64,000 nt of DNA from NCBI GenBank assembly GCA_023105745.1, contig JALGQZ010000001.1:58051437-58115436 (forward strand). The letters are read 5' to 3'. Both the position numbers and the translations under genes were made by a program. How positions within the stretch are numbered: position 1 is the first letter of the stretch; the number at the start of each line of letters is the position of its first letter. Below are positions 46,841-56,915 of the stretch, in pieces. The notes beneath the pieces were generated by a model, which made no database searches, was not told where the DNA came from, and was given only the letters and a program-made list of their open reading frames with translations. This DNA is from Austropuccinia psidii. Its lineage: Eukaryota; Basidiomycota; Pucciniomycetes; Pucciniales; Sphaerophragmiaceae.

Positions 46841-46854
46841 TAAATTAATTAACT
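46841..46854 (+). other. Self-complementary primer binding site of J (Tf1 type)
   Basis: TAAATTAATTAACT, directly after the 5' LTR, is the exact reverse complement of AGTTAATTAATTTA inside the LTR (46464-46477). There is no tRNA-type TGG start. K has the equivalent pair with two compensating base changes (see findings). Confidence 0.65.
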
Positions 46855-47555
46855 CATATTTGATTCTTTCTTTCATTCATTTTATTCATTTCTCTCATTC
46901 TTCAATTATGACCTTTTCATGATTTTATGAATTTTTATGATTTTCTATGAATTTTTCTCTTTCATCAATTTTCATCTCATTCATTTCATTCTTATGAAAA
47001 TTGATTCTTTTTCCTTTCTTAATCATTGCTGACCATTTCATCACTTCATTTTATTTTTATCAATCAAATTTTTCTGTGTTCTTATTCAGGTTTCATCTAG
47101 GAATTATTGATTGGTTTAATTGATTGGATTATTCATTGGGATTCATTTGGGTTATTGATTCAGGATTTATTGGATTTATTGACTTTAAACTCTCAAGATA
47201 TTGATTGATCCTCAAGAATTGAATTGATTATTGATTTGATTTGACTCATCAAGATATTGAATTGATTTCTGAAGATTTTGAACTGGTTGATTGATTCCTC
47301 AAGACTTGATTTCATATTGAAGACATTTATTGATTGATTATTGATTGAATATTGATTGATTATTGATTTCCTCAAGATTATTGATATTTGATTTGAATTG
47401 ATTGTTGATTGATTGAATTTATTTGACTGTTGATTGAATTTGATTCCTCAAGATTTGAATTGATTCCTCAAGATTCATCAAGATTTTATTGTGATTGATT
47501 TGGCCAAGTTTTGATTATCATTGATACCATAAAGTTTTATTTCATTTATTTCAAA
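46855..47555 (+). other. Leader of J with TTGATT / CCTCAAGA repeats
   Basis: About 700 bp without a gene. From about 47100 to 47520 it is built of TTGATT units punctuated by CCTCAAGA/TCATCAAGA at least eight times. K's leader (58260-58790, minus) has the same composition with the mirror TCTTGAGGAATCAA motif. No open frame of note. Confidence 0.75.
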
Positions 47556-48914
47556 ATGCCAGTTCAGAATAGCCCCCCAGCAAAGAATACTAGATCCCAG
47601 AAAATTCCAGCTGTTCTCACTCCTACAGCAAGGGCTCCTCTTGACCGCACACCATCAGTTCATCAACTGAGTGCAAATTTGGACAGAGGACCACCAATGG
47701 AAGGAGCAGCACCCTCAAGAAGAGGTGGAATGAAATATAGAAGATCAAGATCCTTTTCTGGACTTTTGGGTGGCTACCCTGGCATGTCTGAAGGTGCAAG
47801 AGCAAGATTAGGGGAAGTTGAAGATGAAGAGGGGGAAGAGTCTGTGGAAGAGGAAGATTCTGGGGAAACTGAAGTGGCAGATGCCTTGGCAAATGCTCCA
47901 GAGGTGCCTCAGGGTTCTAATCTAGCCCTTTCTAGTCAACCTCTTGTCTCTCAAACTGATCCAAGTCTCCTCAAGATGATGGAGCAGATGACTCAATTCA
48001 TGGGGCAACTCACTCAAGCAGTTGCTCCCAGGGACAATTCCAAAGCCCCTGCTTTCAAGACTCCATCCATGAAGGCACCCGATTCTTTTGATGGTACTCA
48101 AGCTCATAAGTTGAGAGGATTTATCCAATCCTGTAAACTAATTTTCCATAATGATCCAGCAAACTTCTTCTCTGACAGGAAGAAGGTTTTGTACTCAGCT
48201 TCTTTTCTTACTGGTAGAGCTGGCAAATGGATTGAACCTTACCTCTCAAATATTTCCAATGAAGACCCTTCCTACCTCCTCAATAATTGGCCATTGTTTG
48301 AATCTCAATTATTCACTCTGTTTGGTGACCCCAATGAAGTCAGGAAAGCTGAACAGGAGTTGGACAATTTGAGGATGAAGCAAAATGGTCATGTTTCCTT
48401 GTAAATAGCAGATTTCAGAAGCTTGATGTCAAGAATTGGAGATTGGGGGGAAAGAGCTTACATTCATGTGTATAGAAGAGGATTGGCATCAAGATTATTG
48501 GACCAATTGGCTTCTCACCCTGGATCTTTTGACACTCTTCAAGAACTTATGGATGTCACTTTAGGATTAGACACAAGATATCATGAGAGGCAAAATGAAA
48601 AGGGCAGTCATCAAGAGAAGAAGCCTCCAATCATTGGATCCAATTCCTCCAAGCCTCCTCAAAGTTCATCATCCAAGAAGCCTTATCACAATAAGAATAA
48701 GAAGGGGAAGAATTTTCAAATGTCCAAAGACAAGCCTCATGCTGCTCTCCTCAATAAGGACAACAAATTAATTGGTTCTGAAAAGGAGAGGAGGATTAAA
48801 GAAGGTTTGTGCAATTATTGTGGTGGAAAGCACCCATTTGAAAAATGCTTTAAGAGGCCTGAGAATAGGAAAGGATCATCAGAAGGCTTCCCTAGCAAGC
48901 AGGGAAAAGCCTGA
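47556..48914 (+). pseudogene. Element J: gag (one in-frame TAA)
   Basis: ATG at 47556 (AAAATGCC), frame to TGA 48912, 452 codons if the TAA at 48402-48404 is read through. N-terminus is basic/Pro-rich (NTRSQKIPAV...), followed by an acidic stretch (EDEEGEESVEEEDSGE), then the Ty3/gypsy capsid (DSFDGTQAHKLRGFIQSCKLIFHNDP..., GRAGKWIEPYL, FGDPNEVRKAEQELDNLRM) and, after the stop, the capsid end (GDWGERAYIHVYRRGLASRLLDQL) and a zinc knuckle CNYCGGKHPFEKC (CX2CX3HX4C, one residue short of the usual CX2CX4HX4C; about 48810-48848). Particle shell and RNA packaging. The same TAA is in K. Confidence 0.85.
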
Positions 48915-51900
48915 GTGGGAATCATGATGTGTTCAATGGTTCTCACTTATTTCCTTCAAGAGCACAATTGTGCACTCTGAATACTAGTGTCAAGAAATCT
49001 TTAAAATTTCTTATTTTTTCATCAATCTCTGATATTTTTTATAGTATTCTCATTGATTCTGGTGCTACAAACTCTTTTATTGCAAAGAATTTTGTTCTCA
49101 AGTACTCATTGACTATGTCAGAGCTCCCTGAAAAGATTCCTCTTTTCATTTTGGATTCTAATGAATCCCCTGCCTTGTTCATCACCCATTATACCAAGTG
49201 GGTAGTTGACTTGCCTTCCTTCCCAAGCTTTGAATGGGATTTCTTTATCATAGATTCACCCAAGGGAGAAGACCTGATATTGGGCTATGATTTCCTTTAC
49301 CATTTCAATCCCATTATTGATTGGAAAAATGGATTGATCACCTATAATTCTAGTGGTATTATTCCTTCTACTAGTAATGACTTAGCCACTGCTGTCAACA
49401 GTGTTGCTCTGGCTGGTGAACTTAAGACACCTTCCATTCTTTCTTCTGTCCATATCCCTTCCATAATTCCCTCTCAGTCATTACTTCCATCAAGAGATGA
49501 AGTCTTCAAAGAGATAAAGGATTTTGGAGAAGATGTTGCCATATCTTCACTTCATCTCTTCCAAGGGGATATGGACCTTCCCCCCTTATCTTTTCATGCA
49601 TCCCTGGAGGAGCAGTGGGATGAGGAGGAAGAGCCAGAAGAAATTGAAACCGTGTTGAAGGTTGTTCCTCCTGCTTATCACCAATATTTGGATGTATTCT
49701 CCAAGGTGAAAGCAGAGAAACTTCCTCCACACCGCGCCTGTGATCACCATATTGAATTGGAGGGTCTTCTACCTCCAATTAGTGTTATCTACTCATTATC
49801 AAATCAAGAGTCAGAAACACTGCGGGCCTACATTTCAGAGAATGTAGAGAAAGGTTTCATTAGACCAAGCTCCTCTTCAACAGGAGCACCTGTCCTTTTT
49901 GTCAAGAAAAAGGATGGAGGTCTTTGTTTGTGTGTTGACTACTGCAAACTCAATGCTGTCACTAGGAAGAACAGATACCCTGTTCCTCCTATGAACCAGC
50001 TCCTTACCGTATTCAACGGTTCCACTATCTTCTCCAAGATAGATTTGCGTGGTGCATATAGCCTTCTGAGAATCAAAGAGGGGGATGAGCACTTAACTGC
50101 CTTTAGAACCAAATATGGCAGTTATGAGTATTTGGTCATGCCATTTGGTTTGACGAATGCTCCTGCTTCTTTCCAAAATCTAGTAAATGATATCTTTGCA
50201 GATTTTTTGGATGTGTTTGTTGTGGTTTATCTAGATGATATTATGGTCTTTTCCAGTTCTGAGGAGGAACATGTCAAACATGTGGCCTCTGTCCTCCAAA
50301 GACTGAGGCACAATAATCTGTTTACCAAAGCCTCCAAGTGTGTATTCCATGCCTCAAGTGTGGAATACTTGGGCTATGTTGTTTCAAGTGATGGCCTCAA
50401 GATGGATTCTTCAAAAGTTCAGCAAATCCTCAATTGGCCTCAGCCCAAAAACATCAAGGCTCTTCAATCTTTCCTTGGCTTTGCCAATTTTTATCAACGT
50501 TTCATTAAAAATTATTCTAAAAAAATCACTTCTCTCACTTCCCTCCTTAAAAAAGATTCTCCTTTCATCTTCAATGAGGAAGCTCTTATTCAGTTTCAAG
50601 CACTCAAAGAAGCTTTCACCTCTGCTCCTATCTTATCTCACTTTAATCCTTCTCTACCTACTATAGTAGAGACTGATGCTTCTGATTATGCTTTGGGCGC
50701 CGTACTGAGCCAGGTGAATGACTCAGGAAAGCACCCCATTGCATTTGATAGTCGCAAGCTCTTACCAGCTGAACTCAACTATGAAATTCATGACAAGGAA
50801 CTCCTTGGCATAGTTTGGGCTTTCAAGCGCTGGAGAGCATTTCTTCTTTCTCTTTCCAATCCTTTTGAGGTCTTGACAGACCACTCTTCCTTGCAGTATT
50901 TCATGTCTTCCAAAGTTCTCACTCTTCGTCAGGCCTGTTGGGCTGAATTTCTCTCAGAATCTCATTTCACTATCACTTACCGCCCAGGCAGGCTGGCCTC
51001 TTTACCAGATGCCTTGTCACGTCGGGACAACGTGTACCCAGAGAGGGGGGTGGACTTCATCAGCAAGAATCCTCATAATTTTCATCAAGTACTTAAGCAA
51101 GATGGAATTCAAGAGTCAAGATTCTTCTCAATCAAAGTGGAAATTTTCTCAGATTTAGTTGACAAGATTCAAAAAGAAGTATGGCAAGACAAAGACTACA
51201 AAGAAATACTCAAGCAACTAGCAAGAGGTGAATCAGTTCCAGATTATTCTCTTGAACCTCAAGCCAAGTTATTATTATTCAAAGATAGAGTAGTAATCCC
51301 AAGCAATGAAGAACTTCAACTCAATATTCTTCAAAAGCGTCATGACTCACCATTGGCTGGCCATCCTGGCCAGGAGAAGACCCTCAAGCTCATCAAGAGG
51401 GATTTTTATTGGGCTGGCATGAATCAATTCATCAAGGACTATGTGTCCTCATGTCAGCAATGTTCAAGAAACAAGAACATTCATCACAAGAAGTTTGGAT
51501 TACTCAAGCCTCTTTCAATTACATCTGGTCCTTGGAATTCATTATCAATGGACTTTATCACTCAATTGCCACTGTCCAACAACTTTGATTCAATTTTAGT
51601 AGTTGTGGAAAGATTCTCAAAAATGGCAATCTTCATTCCAACTTATGGCACAATCACTGCTCTGGATTTAGCCCAAATATTAATTAGTCATGTATTTTCC
51701 AAGCATGGACTCCCAGTCAGTATTGTCAGTGATAGAGGATCCTTATTTGTTTCATCATTCTGGACTCAATTGTGTCAGCAGCTCAAGATATCAAGAGATC
51801 TGTCAACTGCCTTTCACCCTGAAACAGATGGACAGACAGAGAGGGTAAATCAGATACTAGAACAGTACCTTCGGATGTATGTCAGCTATCATCAAGATGA

Positions 51901-52615
51901 CTGGTACACCTGGCTCCCTCTGGCTGAATTTGCCTATAATAATGCAGAACATTCATCAACCAAGCAATCACCTTTTTTCACCATTTATGGAAGAAATCCC
52001 AGCTTTGATTCAATCCATATTTCTCAAGACTCACCTGCTGGAAAGCTATCAACAAAACTTCAATCAGTACAGCAAGTTGTCAAAGAAGAATTAGAGTCAG
52101 CAATAAGGAGATTCAAGAAGTATGCAGATAGAAATAGGGCAATTCCACCTGATTTCCAACCTGGGGACAAAGTATGGCTAGCTTCCAAGAACATCAAGAC
52201 AACAAGACCCACCAAGAAATTATCAGAAAGATGGTTGGGACCCTTTAAAGTTCTTAAGAAGATTGGCAGCCATGCATATCACCTCAAGTTGCCTCAGCAA
52301 TGGAAGACAGTTCACCCTGTATTCCATGTGTCCTTATTAGAACCAGTCAAGCATTCAACTATCCCAAATCGTCATCAATTGCCGCCACCACCAGTTTTAG
52401 TGGAAGAGCAAGAAGAATGGGAAGTGGCTCAGGTTCTGGACTCAAAACTCAAAAGACGTAAATTATGGTATCTTGTAGAGTGGAAAGGATTCAGTGAAGA
52501 CCCAGAAAGAACCACTTGGGAACCATCTTCAAAACTTACCAGCTCACCAGACCTTGTCAAGGATTTCCATTCATTGTATCCAGACAAGCCTGGTCCAAAT
52601 ACCTCAAGAGTTTGA
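48896..52615 (+). CDS. Element J: pol polyprotein (protease, RT, RNase H, integrase, chromodomain), intact
   Basis: An open frame of about 1239 codons at -1 to gag, with no disabling stop. From the GTG at 48929 (first codon of the usual call), domains are: aspartic protease (LIDSGATNSFIA, about residue 42; LGYDFL); RT with LCVDYCKLN, KIDLRGAY, MPFGLTNAPASFQ and catalytic YLDD (about residue 434); RNase H (ETDASDYALGAVL, about 581; TDHSSLQYF); integrase with HDSPLAGH...CQQC (about 810-860) and core D-D-E (MDFIT, VSDRGSLF, TDGQTERVN, about 875, 934, 970); and a chromodomain (EWEVAQVLDSKLKRRKLWYLVEWKGF..DPERTTWEP, about 1163-1215). Together these make the enzymes to copy RNA to DNA and insert it into chromatin. 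No internal ATG precedes the protease, so expression as a gag-pol fusion is likely. Gag's in-frame stop could still disable the copy. Confidence 0.95.
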   Translation, partial: QAGKSLSGNHDVFNGSHLFPSRAQLCTLNTSVKKSLKFLIFSSISDIFYSILIDSGATNSFIAKNFVLKYSLTMSELPEKIPLFILDSNESPALFITHYTKWVVDLPSFPSFEWDFFIIDSPKGEDLILGYDFLYHFNPIIDWKNGLITYNSSGIIPSTSNDLATAVNSVALAGELKTPSILSSVHIPSIIPSQSLLPSRDEVFKEIKDFGEDVAISSLHLFQGDMDLPPLSFHASLEEQWDEEEEPEEIETVLKVVPPAYHQYLDVFSKVKAEKLPPHRACDHHIELEGLLPPISVIYSLSNQESETLRAYISENVEKGFIRPSSSSTGAPVLFVKKKDGGLCLCVDYCKLNAVTRKNRYPVPPMNQLLTVFNGSTIFSKIDLRGAYSLLRIKEGDEHLTAFRTKYGSYEYLVMPFGLTNAPASFQNLVNDIFADFLDVFVVVYLDDIMVFSSSEEEHVKHVASVLQRLRHNNLFTKASKCVFHASSVEYLGYVVSSDGLKMDSSKVQQILNWPQPKNIKALQSFLGFANFYQRFIKNYSKKITSLTSLLKKDSPFIFNEEALIQFQALKEAFTSAPILSHFNPSLPTIVETDASDYALGAVLSQVNDSGKHPIAFDSRKLLPAELNYEIHDKELLGIVWAFKRWRAFLLSLSNPFEVLTDHSSLQYFMSSKVLTLRQACWAEFLSESHFTITYRPGRLASLPDALSRRDNVYPERGVDFISKNPHNFHQVLKQDGIQESRFFSIKVEIFSDLVDKIQKEVWQDKDYKEILKQLARGESVPDYSLEPQAKLLLFKDRVVIPSNEELQLNILQKRHDSPLAGHPGQEKTLKLIKRDFYWAGMNQFIKDYVSSCQQCSRNKNIHHKKFGLLKPLSITSGPWNSLSMDFITQLPLSNNFDSILVVVERFSKMAIFIPTYGTITALDLAQILISHVFSKHGLPVSIVSDRGSLFVSSFWTQLCQQLKISRDLSTAFHPETDGQTERVNQILEQYLRMYVSYHQDDWYTWLPLAEFAYNNAEHSSTKQSPFFTIYGRNPSFDSIHISQDSPAGKLSTKLQSVQQVVKEELESAIRRFKKYADRNRAIPPDFQPGDKVWLASKNIKTTRPTKKLSERWLGPFKVLKKIGSHAYHLKLPQQWKTVHPVFHVSLLEPVKHSTIPNRHQLPPPPVLVEEQEEWEVAQVLDSKLKRRKLWYLVEWKGFSEDPERTTWEPSSKLTSSPDLVKDFHSLYPDKPGPNTSRV
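48902..48908 (+). promoter_or_regulatory. Candidate -1 frameshift heptamer between gag and pol of J
   Basis: G GGA AAA in the gag frame, six codon-positions from the gag stop (TGA 48912). Slippage by -1 enters the pol frame, open from 48896. The pol frame has no ATG before the protease active site. K has GGGAAAG here in another phase and lacks the perfect heptamer. Confidence 0.45.
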
Positions 52616-53049
52616 TTTATGGTGCTTGGTGGGGAGAAGAAGTTATGAAAGTAAGTTCCTCTCCTGGCATGCACCTTTAAGGGGGTATTCTACCCATATG
52701 TTGTTGTAAGCATCACCTTGGCCACTTTGTGAGCACTTGTCAATTCTTTGGACAGGTTCAGGAAGCATACAACATCAATAACCTCCATTTGGACCTTATC
52801 AAGATATGGCCAAATGTTTCTTTCTTTCTTTATTACCATTTCAATTTATGCCAATCATCATAATTCAAGACGTTCTTTACTTCAAGTCATTTACGGCAAT
52901 TCATTTCAGTAGTCATTTATGGCAATTCATTTCAGTCTTATGGTGCTTGGTGGGGAGTGGAAGCTATAAAAGTAAGTTCCATCTCCTGGTATGCATCCCT
53001 GAGGGTTCTACTTCTTGTAAAACATCACCTTGGCCACTCTGTGAGCATC
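52616..53049 (+). repeat. Duplicated ~115-bp block downstream of pol in J
   Basis: Units 52616-52736 and 52938-53049 share ATGGTGCTTGGTGGGGA, (A/T)GAAAGTAAGTTCC, CTCCTGG(C/T)ATGCA, ATCACCTTGGCCACT and GTGAGCA. The 200 bp between them contain CATTTATGGCAATTCATTTCAGT twice. K has the same pair. No coding capacity. Confidence 0.75.
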
Positions 53050-53316
53050 AAATGCTTGGTTTTCATTTTTCAGACACTTTTTTGGCCAGAATCAAGCAAC
53101 TCACCACAAGAAGGACCAACCAGCAGGAGTTTTTCTTTACTTCTTTCTTTACTCTCATTTTCTCTTATTATTTTTCTTTCTTTCTTTACTTGTATAATTT
53201 TCTTTCTTTTATTTCCTTTTATTTTCATTGGAAGCAGCAGCATCCCCTTCCAAATCACGTATTGGGAGGTTCCTTTATTATTTTAATCATTTTATTTGAT
53301 CTCATTTATTAGTTGT
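53050..53316. other. T-rich spacer in J 3' region
   Basis: About 270 bp, T-rich (TTTCTTT runs) on the plus strand. It matches in reverse the K spacer at 43620-43720. Nothing else recognised. Confidence 0.6.
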
Positions 53317-54085
53317 TATAAGAGCATGAATAGGAGTCAAACCAACCGTAAACAGGAACAAGACACTGGACTTCACTCCACCCAAATCGTCAAGTCCACG
53401 TCAAATCAAAAGCTTGACCTCAAGGGAATTTGGGCCACAAGTCAATCATGGCCCCCCTCAAACCCTCTCAATGTCAAGGTCCAAGGCCCCTTTGGGGGCT
53501 GGAGTCAGCATGGGGGGCCTCCCCTGCAAGTTTGGGGAAGGCCAAGTTCTTGGTGGTCCTGGACCCCACCAATGGGTCCAGGCCATATAAGGTGAAATCT
53601 TCTTTTGGGGCCATTTTAGGTCCCATGACCCCCTTGGGTCCCCAGCAAATTTGGGCCCTGGGGGCTTCCAATAACCCCCACAGACCGCGGCGTACGGCCC
53701 GCGGACCGTAAGACCCCAAATACTTCAAAAGGCCAAAAAGGCCAGAAAATCGCAAAAACCCACAATTTGGCCATAAAAGGCCATGGACCCAAGTTTCACC
53801 CAAAGACACCAAGAAGCCAAAAAAGGCCAAAATGGCCATAAATTCAAGTATTCTCAAGATCCTCCATAGAGAAGGCGCCAGCCCAAAATCACTATAAAGG
53901 GCTGGTTGAGGCATTTTGAAGGCCATTGGGGACAAGACCCCTGAATTCTTGTCACCATCATTTTCTCTGATTGGGCTGGCCAGATGAGTACACTTCATAT
54001 ACTCACCTGGCACCATTTTTTGAGCACAAGAGCTCAGCCGCCATCATTTTGGGATACAACCCAAGGCCATGCCCCAAGGACGTCA
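53317..54085 (+). mobile_element. Probable solo LTR M inserted in J's 3' region
   Basis: A 769-bp segment beginning TATAAGAGCATG (probably a changed TG start) and ending GGACGTCA, flanked by GTTGT (53312-53316 and 54086-54090). It is GC-rich with many GGCC units and a CpG-rich core ACCGCGGCGTACGGCCCGCGG (53683-53704). CACTATAAAGGGCTGG (about 53889) is a good TATA box. Family unknown; it is not an LTR of lineage 1 or of J/K. The open frame on the minus strand (54016-53474) is compositional. Confidence 0.5.
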
Positions 54086-54305
54086 GTTGTTGAAATCAGA
54101 AGAAAGAACAGTTTGAAGTGGGGTATTTACTCAAAGTTAAAGAAGGGGGAAATAAATTTAATTGACAGAGAAGAGATGGAGAAGGATTTCGAGATAATTG
54201 TCAAAAGAAAACTTTTCAAAGCATTGTGTGGGGTAGTGAGATGCCACTCAACAATGGCAGGGTATTATGGTGTTCAGGAGCCCACCAGTTTCAAGAGGGG
54301 GATAC

Positions 54306-55067
54306 TGTAACAACCACTCATCAGAGGTAAGGGTATTCATTCATACACCCACTCAGACACCTCAAATCAGCAGATCCAGCATTTGTATCAGCATTCAATT
54401 TCAGCAATCTTCATTCTGAAACATGCATACAGCTTGGTACCTCAATACAGCCTGTCAATACCTGTACAGGCTGGTTTCACCCAATACAGTTTCAATACAC
54501 CAACTTGAAAACTGTATGATCACTTCAATACACCACACCTCTTGTACAGGTTCTGTACAGCCGTACAGGACCTGTATTGGCCAGACTCAATTCAATTATC
54601 AAATATTCTCATGAAAATTCTTCCTCTGGATCAGGGCTGGTGATTCTCACATATACCAGCCCCTCTTTCTTCCCCCTGGGGACTTTTCCCCAGTTAATTA
54701 ATTTAGTTTATTTATCATTTCATAATTATTCTTATCCTTATTTTGGGTATTATAATTATTTAACTTTAAGTTAGTCTTTGCCTTTTCTCTTTTTGCCTGT
54801 ACAGTATGAGTTGGGTGGCCATATCCTTATTAACCCTTCTCTTTCCATTCTGAAAGGTTGAAACAGTGGACTTGGACTTGTTTGTGGTTGGCTCTTCTAT
54901 TCTTTGCTCTTATCCTTTGTTGCTGTTTTTTCTTATATTTATTCTTTAGCAATTTATCTTTAACACTCTTAAGTGTATCTCATCTTATCTTATCTTTGAG
55001 CCCTCCATAAGTGAGTCCCAGTTTACTGAGTGCCAGGCCCTCTTCACTTTGAAGAGCCCCTGTGACA
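54306..55067 (+). repeat. 3' LTR of element J
   Basis: 762 bp, TGTAACAACC...CTGTGACA, after the purine tract AAGAGGGGGATAC. Near-identical to the 5' LTR; hand count of differences is about 7 (for example TGTACAGGC against TGTACATGC, CTGAAAGG against CTGACAGG). Confidence 0.97.
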
Positions 55068-56915
55068 GGAGCTTGCGACTATCAAATGCAATGTGATGCT
55101 TTCCTGAGTCATTCACCTGACTCAGTACAGAACCCAAGGAAAAATAAGAATTATCAGTCTCTACAATAGTTGGTAGAGAAGGATTTAAATGGGATAAGAC
55201 AGGAGCAGTGGTGAAAGCTTCTTTGAGTATTTGAAACTGACTAAGAGCTTCCTCATTGAAGATGAAAGGAGAATCTTTTTTAAGGAGGGAAGTGAGAGTA
55301 GAGATTTTTTCGGAATAATTTTTAATGAAACACAATAGAAGCTGGCTAAGCCAAGAAAAGATTGGAGTGCTTTGATGTTCTTTGGCTGAGGCCAGTTTAG
55401 GATTTGCTCAACCTTGGAAGAATCCATCTTGAGGCCTTCACTTGAAACAACATAGCCCAAGTATTCCACACTGGAGGCATGGAATACACACTTTGAGGCT
55501 TTAGAAAACAGATTATTGTCCCTCAGTCTTTGGAGGACAGAGGCCACATGTTTGACATGTTCCTCCTCAGAACTAGAGAAAACCATAATATCATCTAAGT
55601 AGACTACAACAAAAATATCCAAGAAATCTGAAAAGATATCATTCACAAGATTATGGAAAGAAGAAGGAGCATTGGTAAAGCCACATGGCATAACAAAATA
55701 CTCATAACTACCATATTTAGTTCTAAAGGAGGTTAAGTGCTCATCCCCCTCTTTGATTCTCAAGAGATTATAAGCACCACACAAATCTATCTTGGAGAAG
55801 ATAGTAGAACCATTAAAGAGGGTAAGGAGCTGATTCATTTGAGGAACAGGATACCTGCTCTTCCTAGTGACAGAATTAAGTTTGTGGTAGTCAACACACA
55901 AACAAGGGCCACCATCCTTTTTCTTAACAAAAAGGACAGGTGCTCCTGTTGAAACACTTCTCTACATTCTCTGAAATGTAGGCCCATAGTATTTCTGACT
56001 CATTCTTTGATAAAGAGTAGATAACAACAACTGGAGGTAGAAGGCCCTCCAGTTCAATATGATGATCACAGGCACAGTGTGGAGGAAGTTTCTCTGCTTT
56101 CACTTTGGAGAATACATCCAACTATTGGTGATAAGCAGGAGGGAATACCTTCAGCACAGTTTTAATCTCTTCTGACTCTTCCTCCTCATCCCACTGCTCC
56201 TCCAGGGAGGAATGAAAAGATAAAGGAGGAAGATCCATACCCCCTTGAAAGAGATGAAGTGAAGATATAGCAACATCTTCTCCAACATCTTTTATATCTT
56301 TGAAGACTTCATATCTGGATGGAAGTAATGACTGAGAGGGAATGATGGAAGGGATATGGACAGAAGGAGGAAGGGAAGGTGTCTTAAGCTCACCAACCAG
56401 AGCAACACTGTTGACAGCAGTGGCAAAGGCATTACTAGTAGAAAAAGTAATACCACTAAAATCCTTATGACTAGAATCATAGGTGATCAATCCATTTCTC
56501 CAATCATGGGATTAAAATAGTAAAGAAAATCATATCCCAATATCAGATCTTCTCCCTTGGGTGAATCTATAATAAAGAAATCCCATTCAAAGCTTGGGAA
56601 TGAAGGCAAGTCAACAACCCACTTGGTATAGTGGGTGATGAACAGGGAAGTGGATTAATTTGAATCCAGAATAAAAAGAGGAATCTTTTCAGGAAGCTCT
56701 GACATAGTCAATGAGTACTTGAGAACAGAAGTCTTTGCAATAAAAGAGCTTGTAGCACCAGAATCAATGAGAATACTATAAAAAATATCAGAGAGAGAAG
56801 AGAAAATAACAAATTTTAAAGATTTCTTGACACTAGTATTCAGAGTGCACAATTGTGCTCTTGAAGGAAATAAGTGAGAACCATTGAACACATCATGATT
56901 CCCACTCAGGCTTTC
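55068..56915 (-). pseudogene. Element K: protease and reverse transcriptase
   Basis: K pol up to the J insertion, in several frames: protease (56891-56655: ILIDSGATSSFIAK; LDSN, then a TAA at 56652), linker (56490-56122), RT start (56121-55924), RT body (55901-55185: CVDYHKLNSVTRKSRYPVPQMNQL, MPCGFTNAPSSFHN, YLDDIMVFSS) and the start of RNase H (55335-55080: ETDNSYFSLGSVLSQVNDSGKHHIAFDSRKL). RT's usual MPFG is MPCG. Frame shifts near 55940 and 55330. Inactive. Confidence 0.9.

Larger units (their letters stand above)
46078..55067 (+). mobile_element. Element J, young lineage-2 Ty3/gypsy chromovirus nested in K
   Basis: 8990 bp with LTRs 46078-46839 and 54306-55067 (762 bp each), flanked by the 5-bp target duplication GGAGC (46073-46077 and 55068-55072). 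It lies in K's RNase H coding sequence, on the opposite strand; taking it out joins ...SRKL and LPAEL of K. By eye the two LTRs differ at about 7 of 762 positions (about 1%), so the insertion is recent relative to D or K. Internal contents: self-primer PBS, long leader, gag (47556-48914) with one in-frame stop, pol (48896-52615) intact, a duplicated 3' block, a probable solo LTR M, and a purine tract AAGAGGGGGATAC next to the 3' LTR. Confidence 0.96.

Noticed and set aside
47100..47520. CRISPR-like or satellite array from TTGATT repeats
   Set aside because: Units are too short and irregular, no spacers, and the organism is eukaryotic; it is retroelement leader.
53474..54016. 180-codon minus-strand frame in J's 3' region
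   Set aside because: Composition-driven: it lies in GGCC-rich DNA with frames open on both strands, has no domain, and falls inside probable LTR M.
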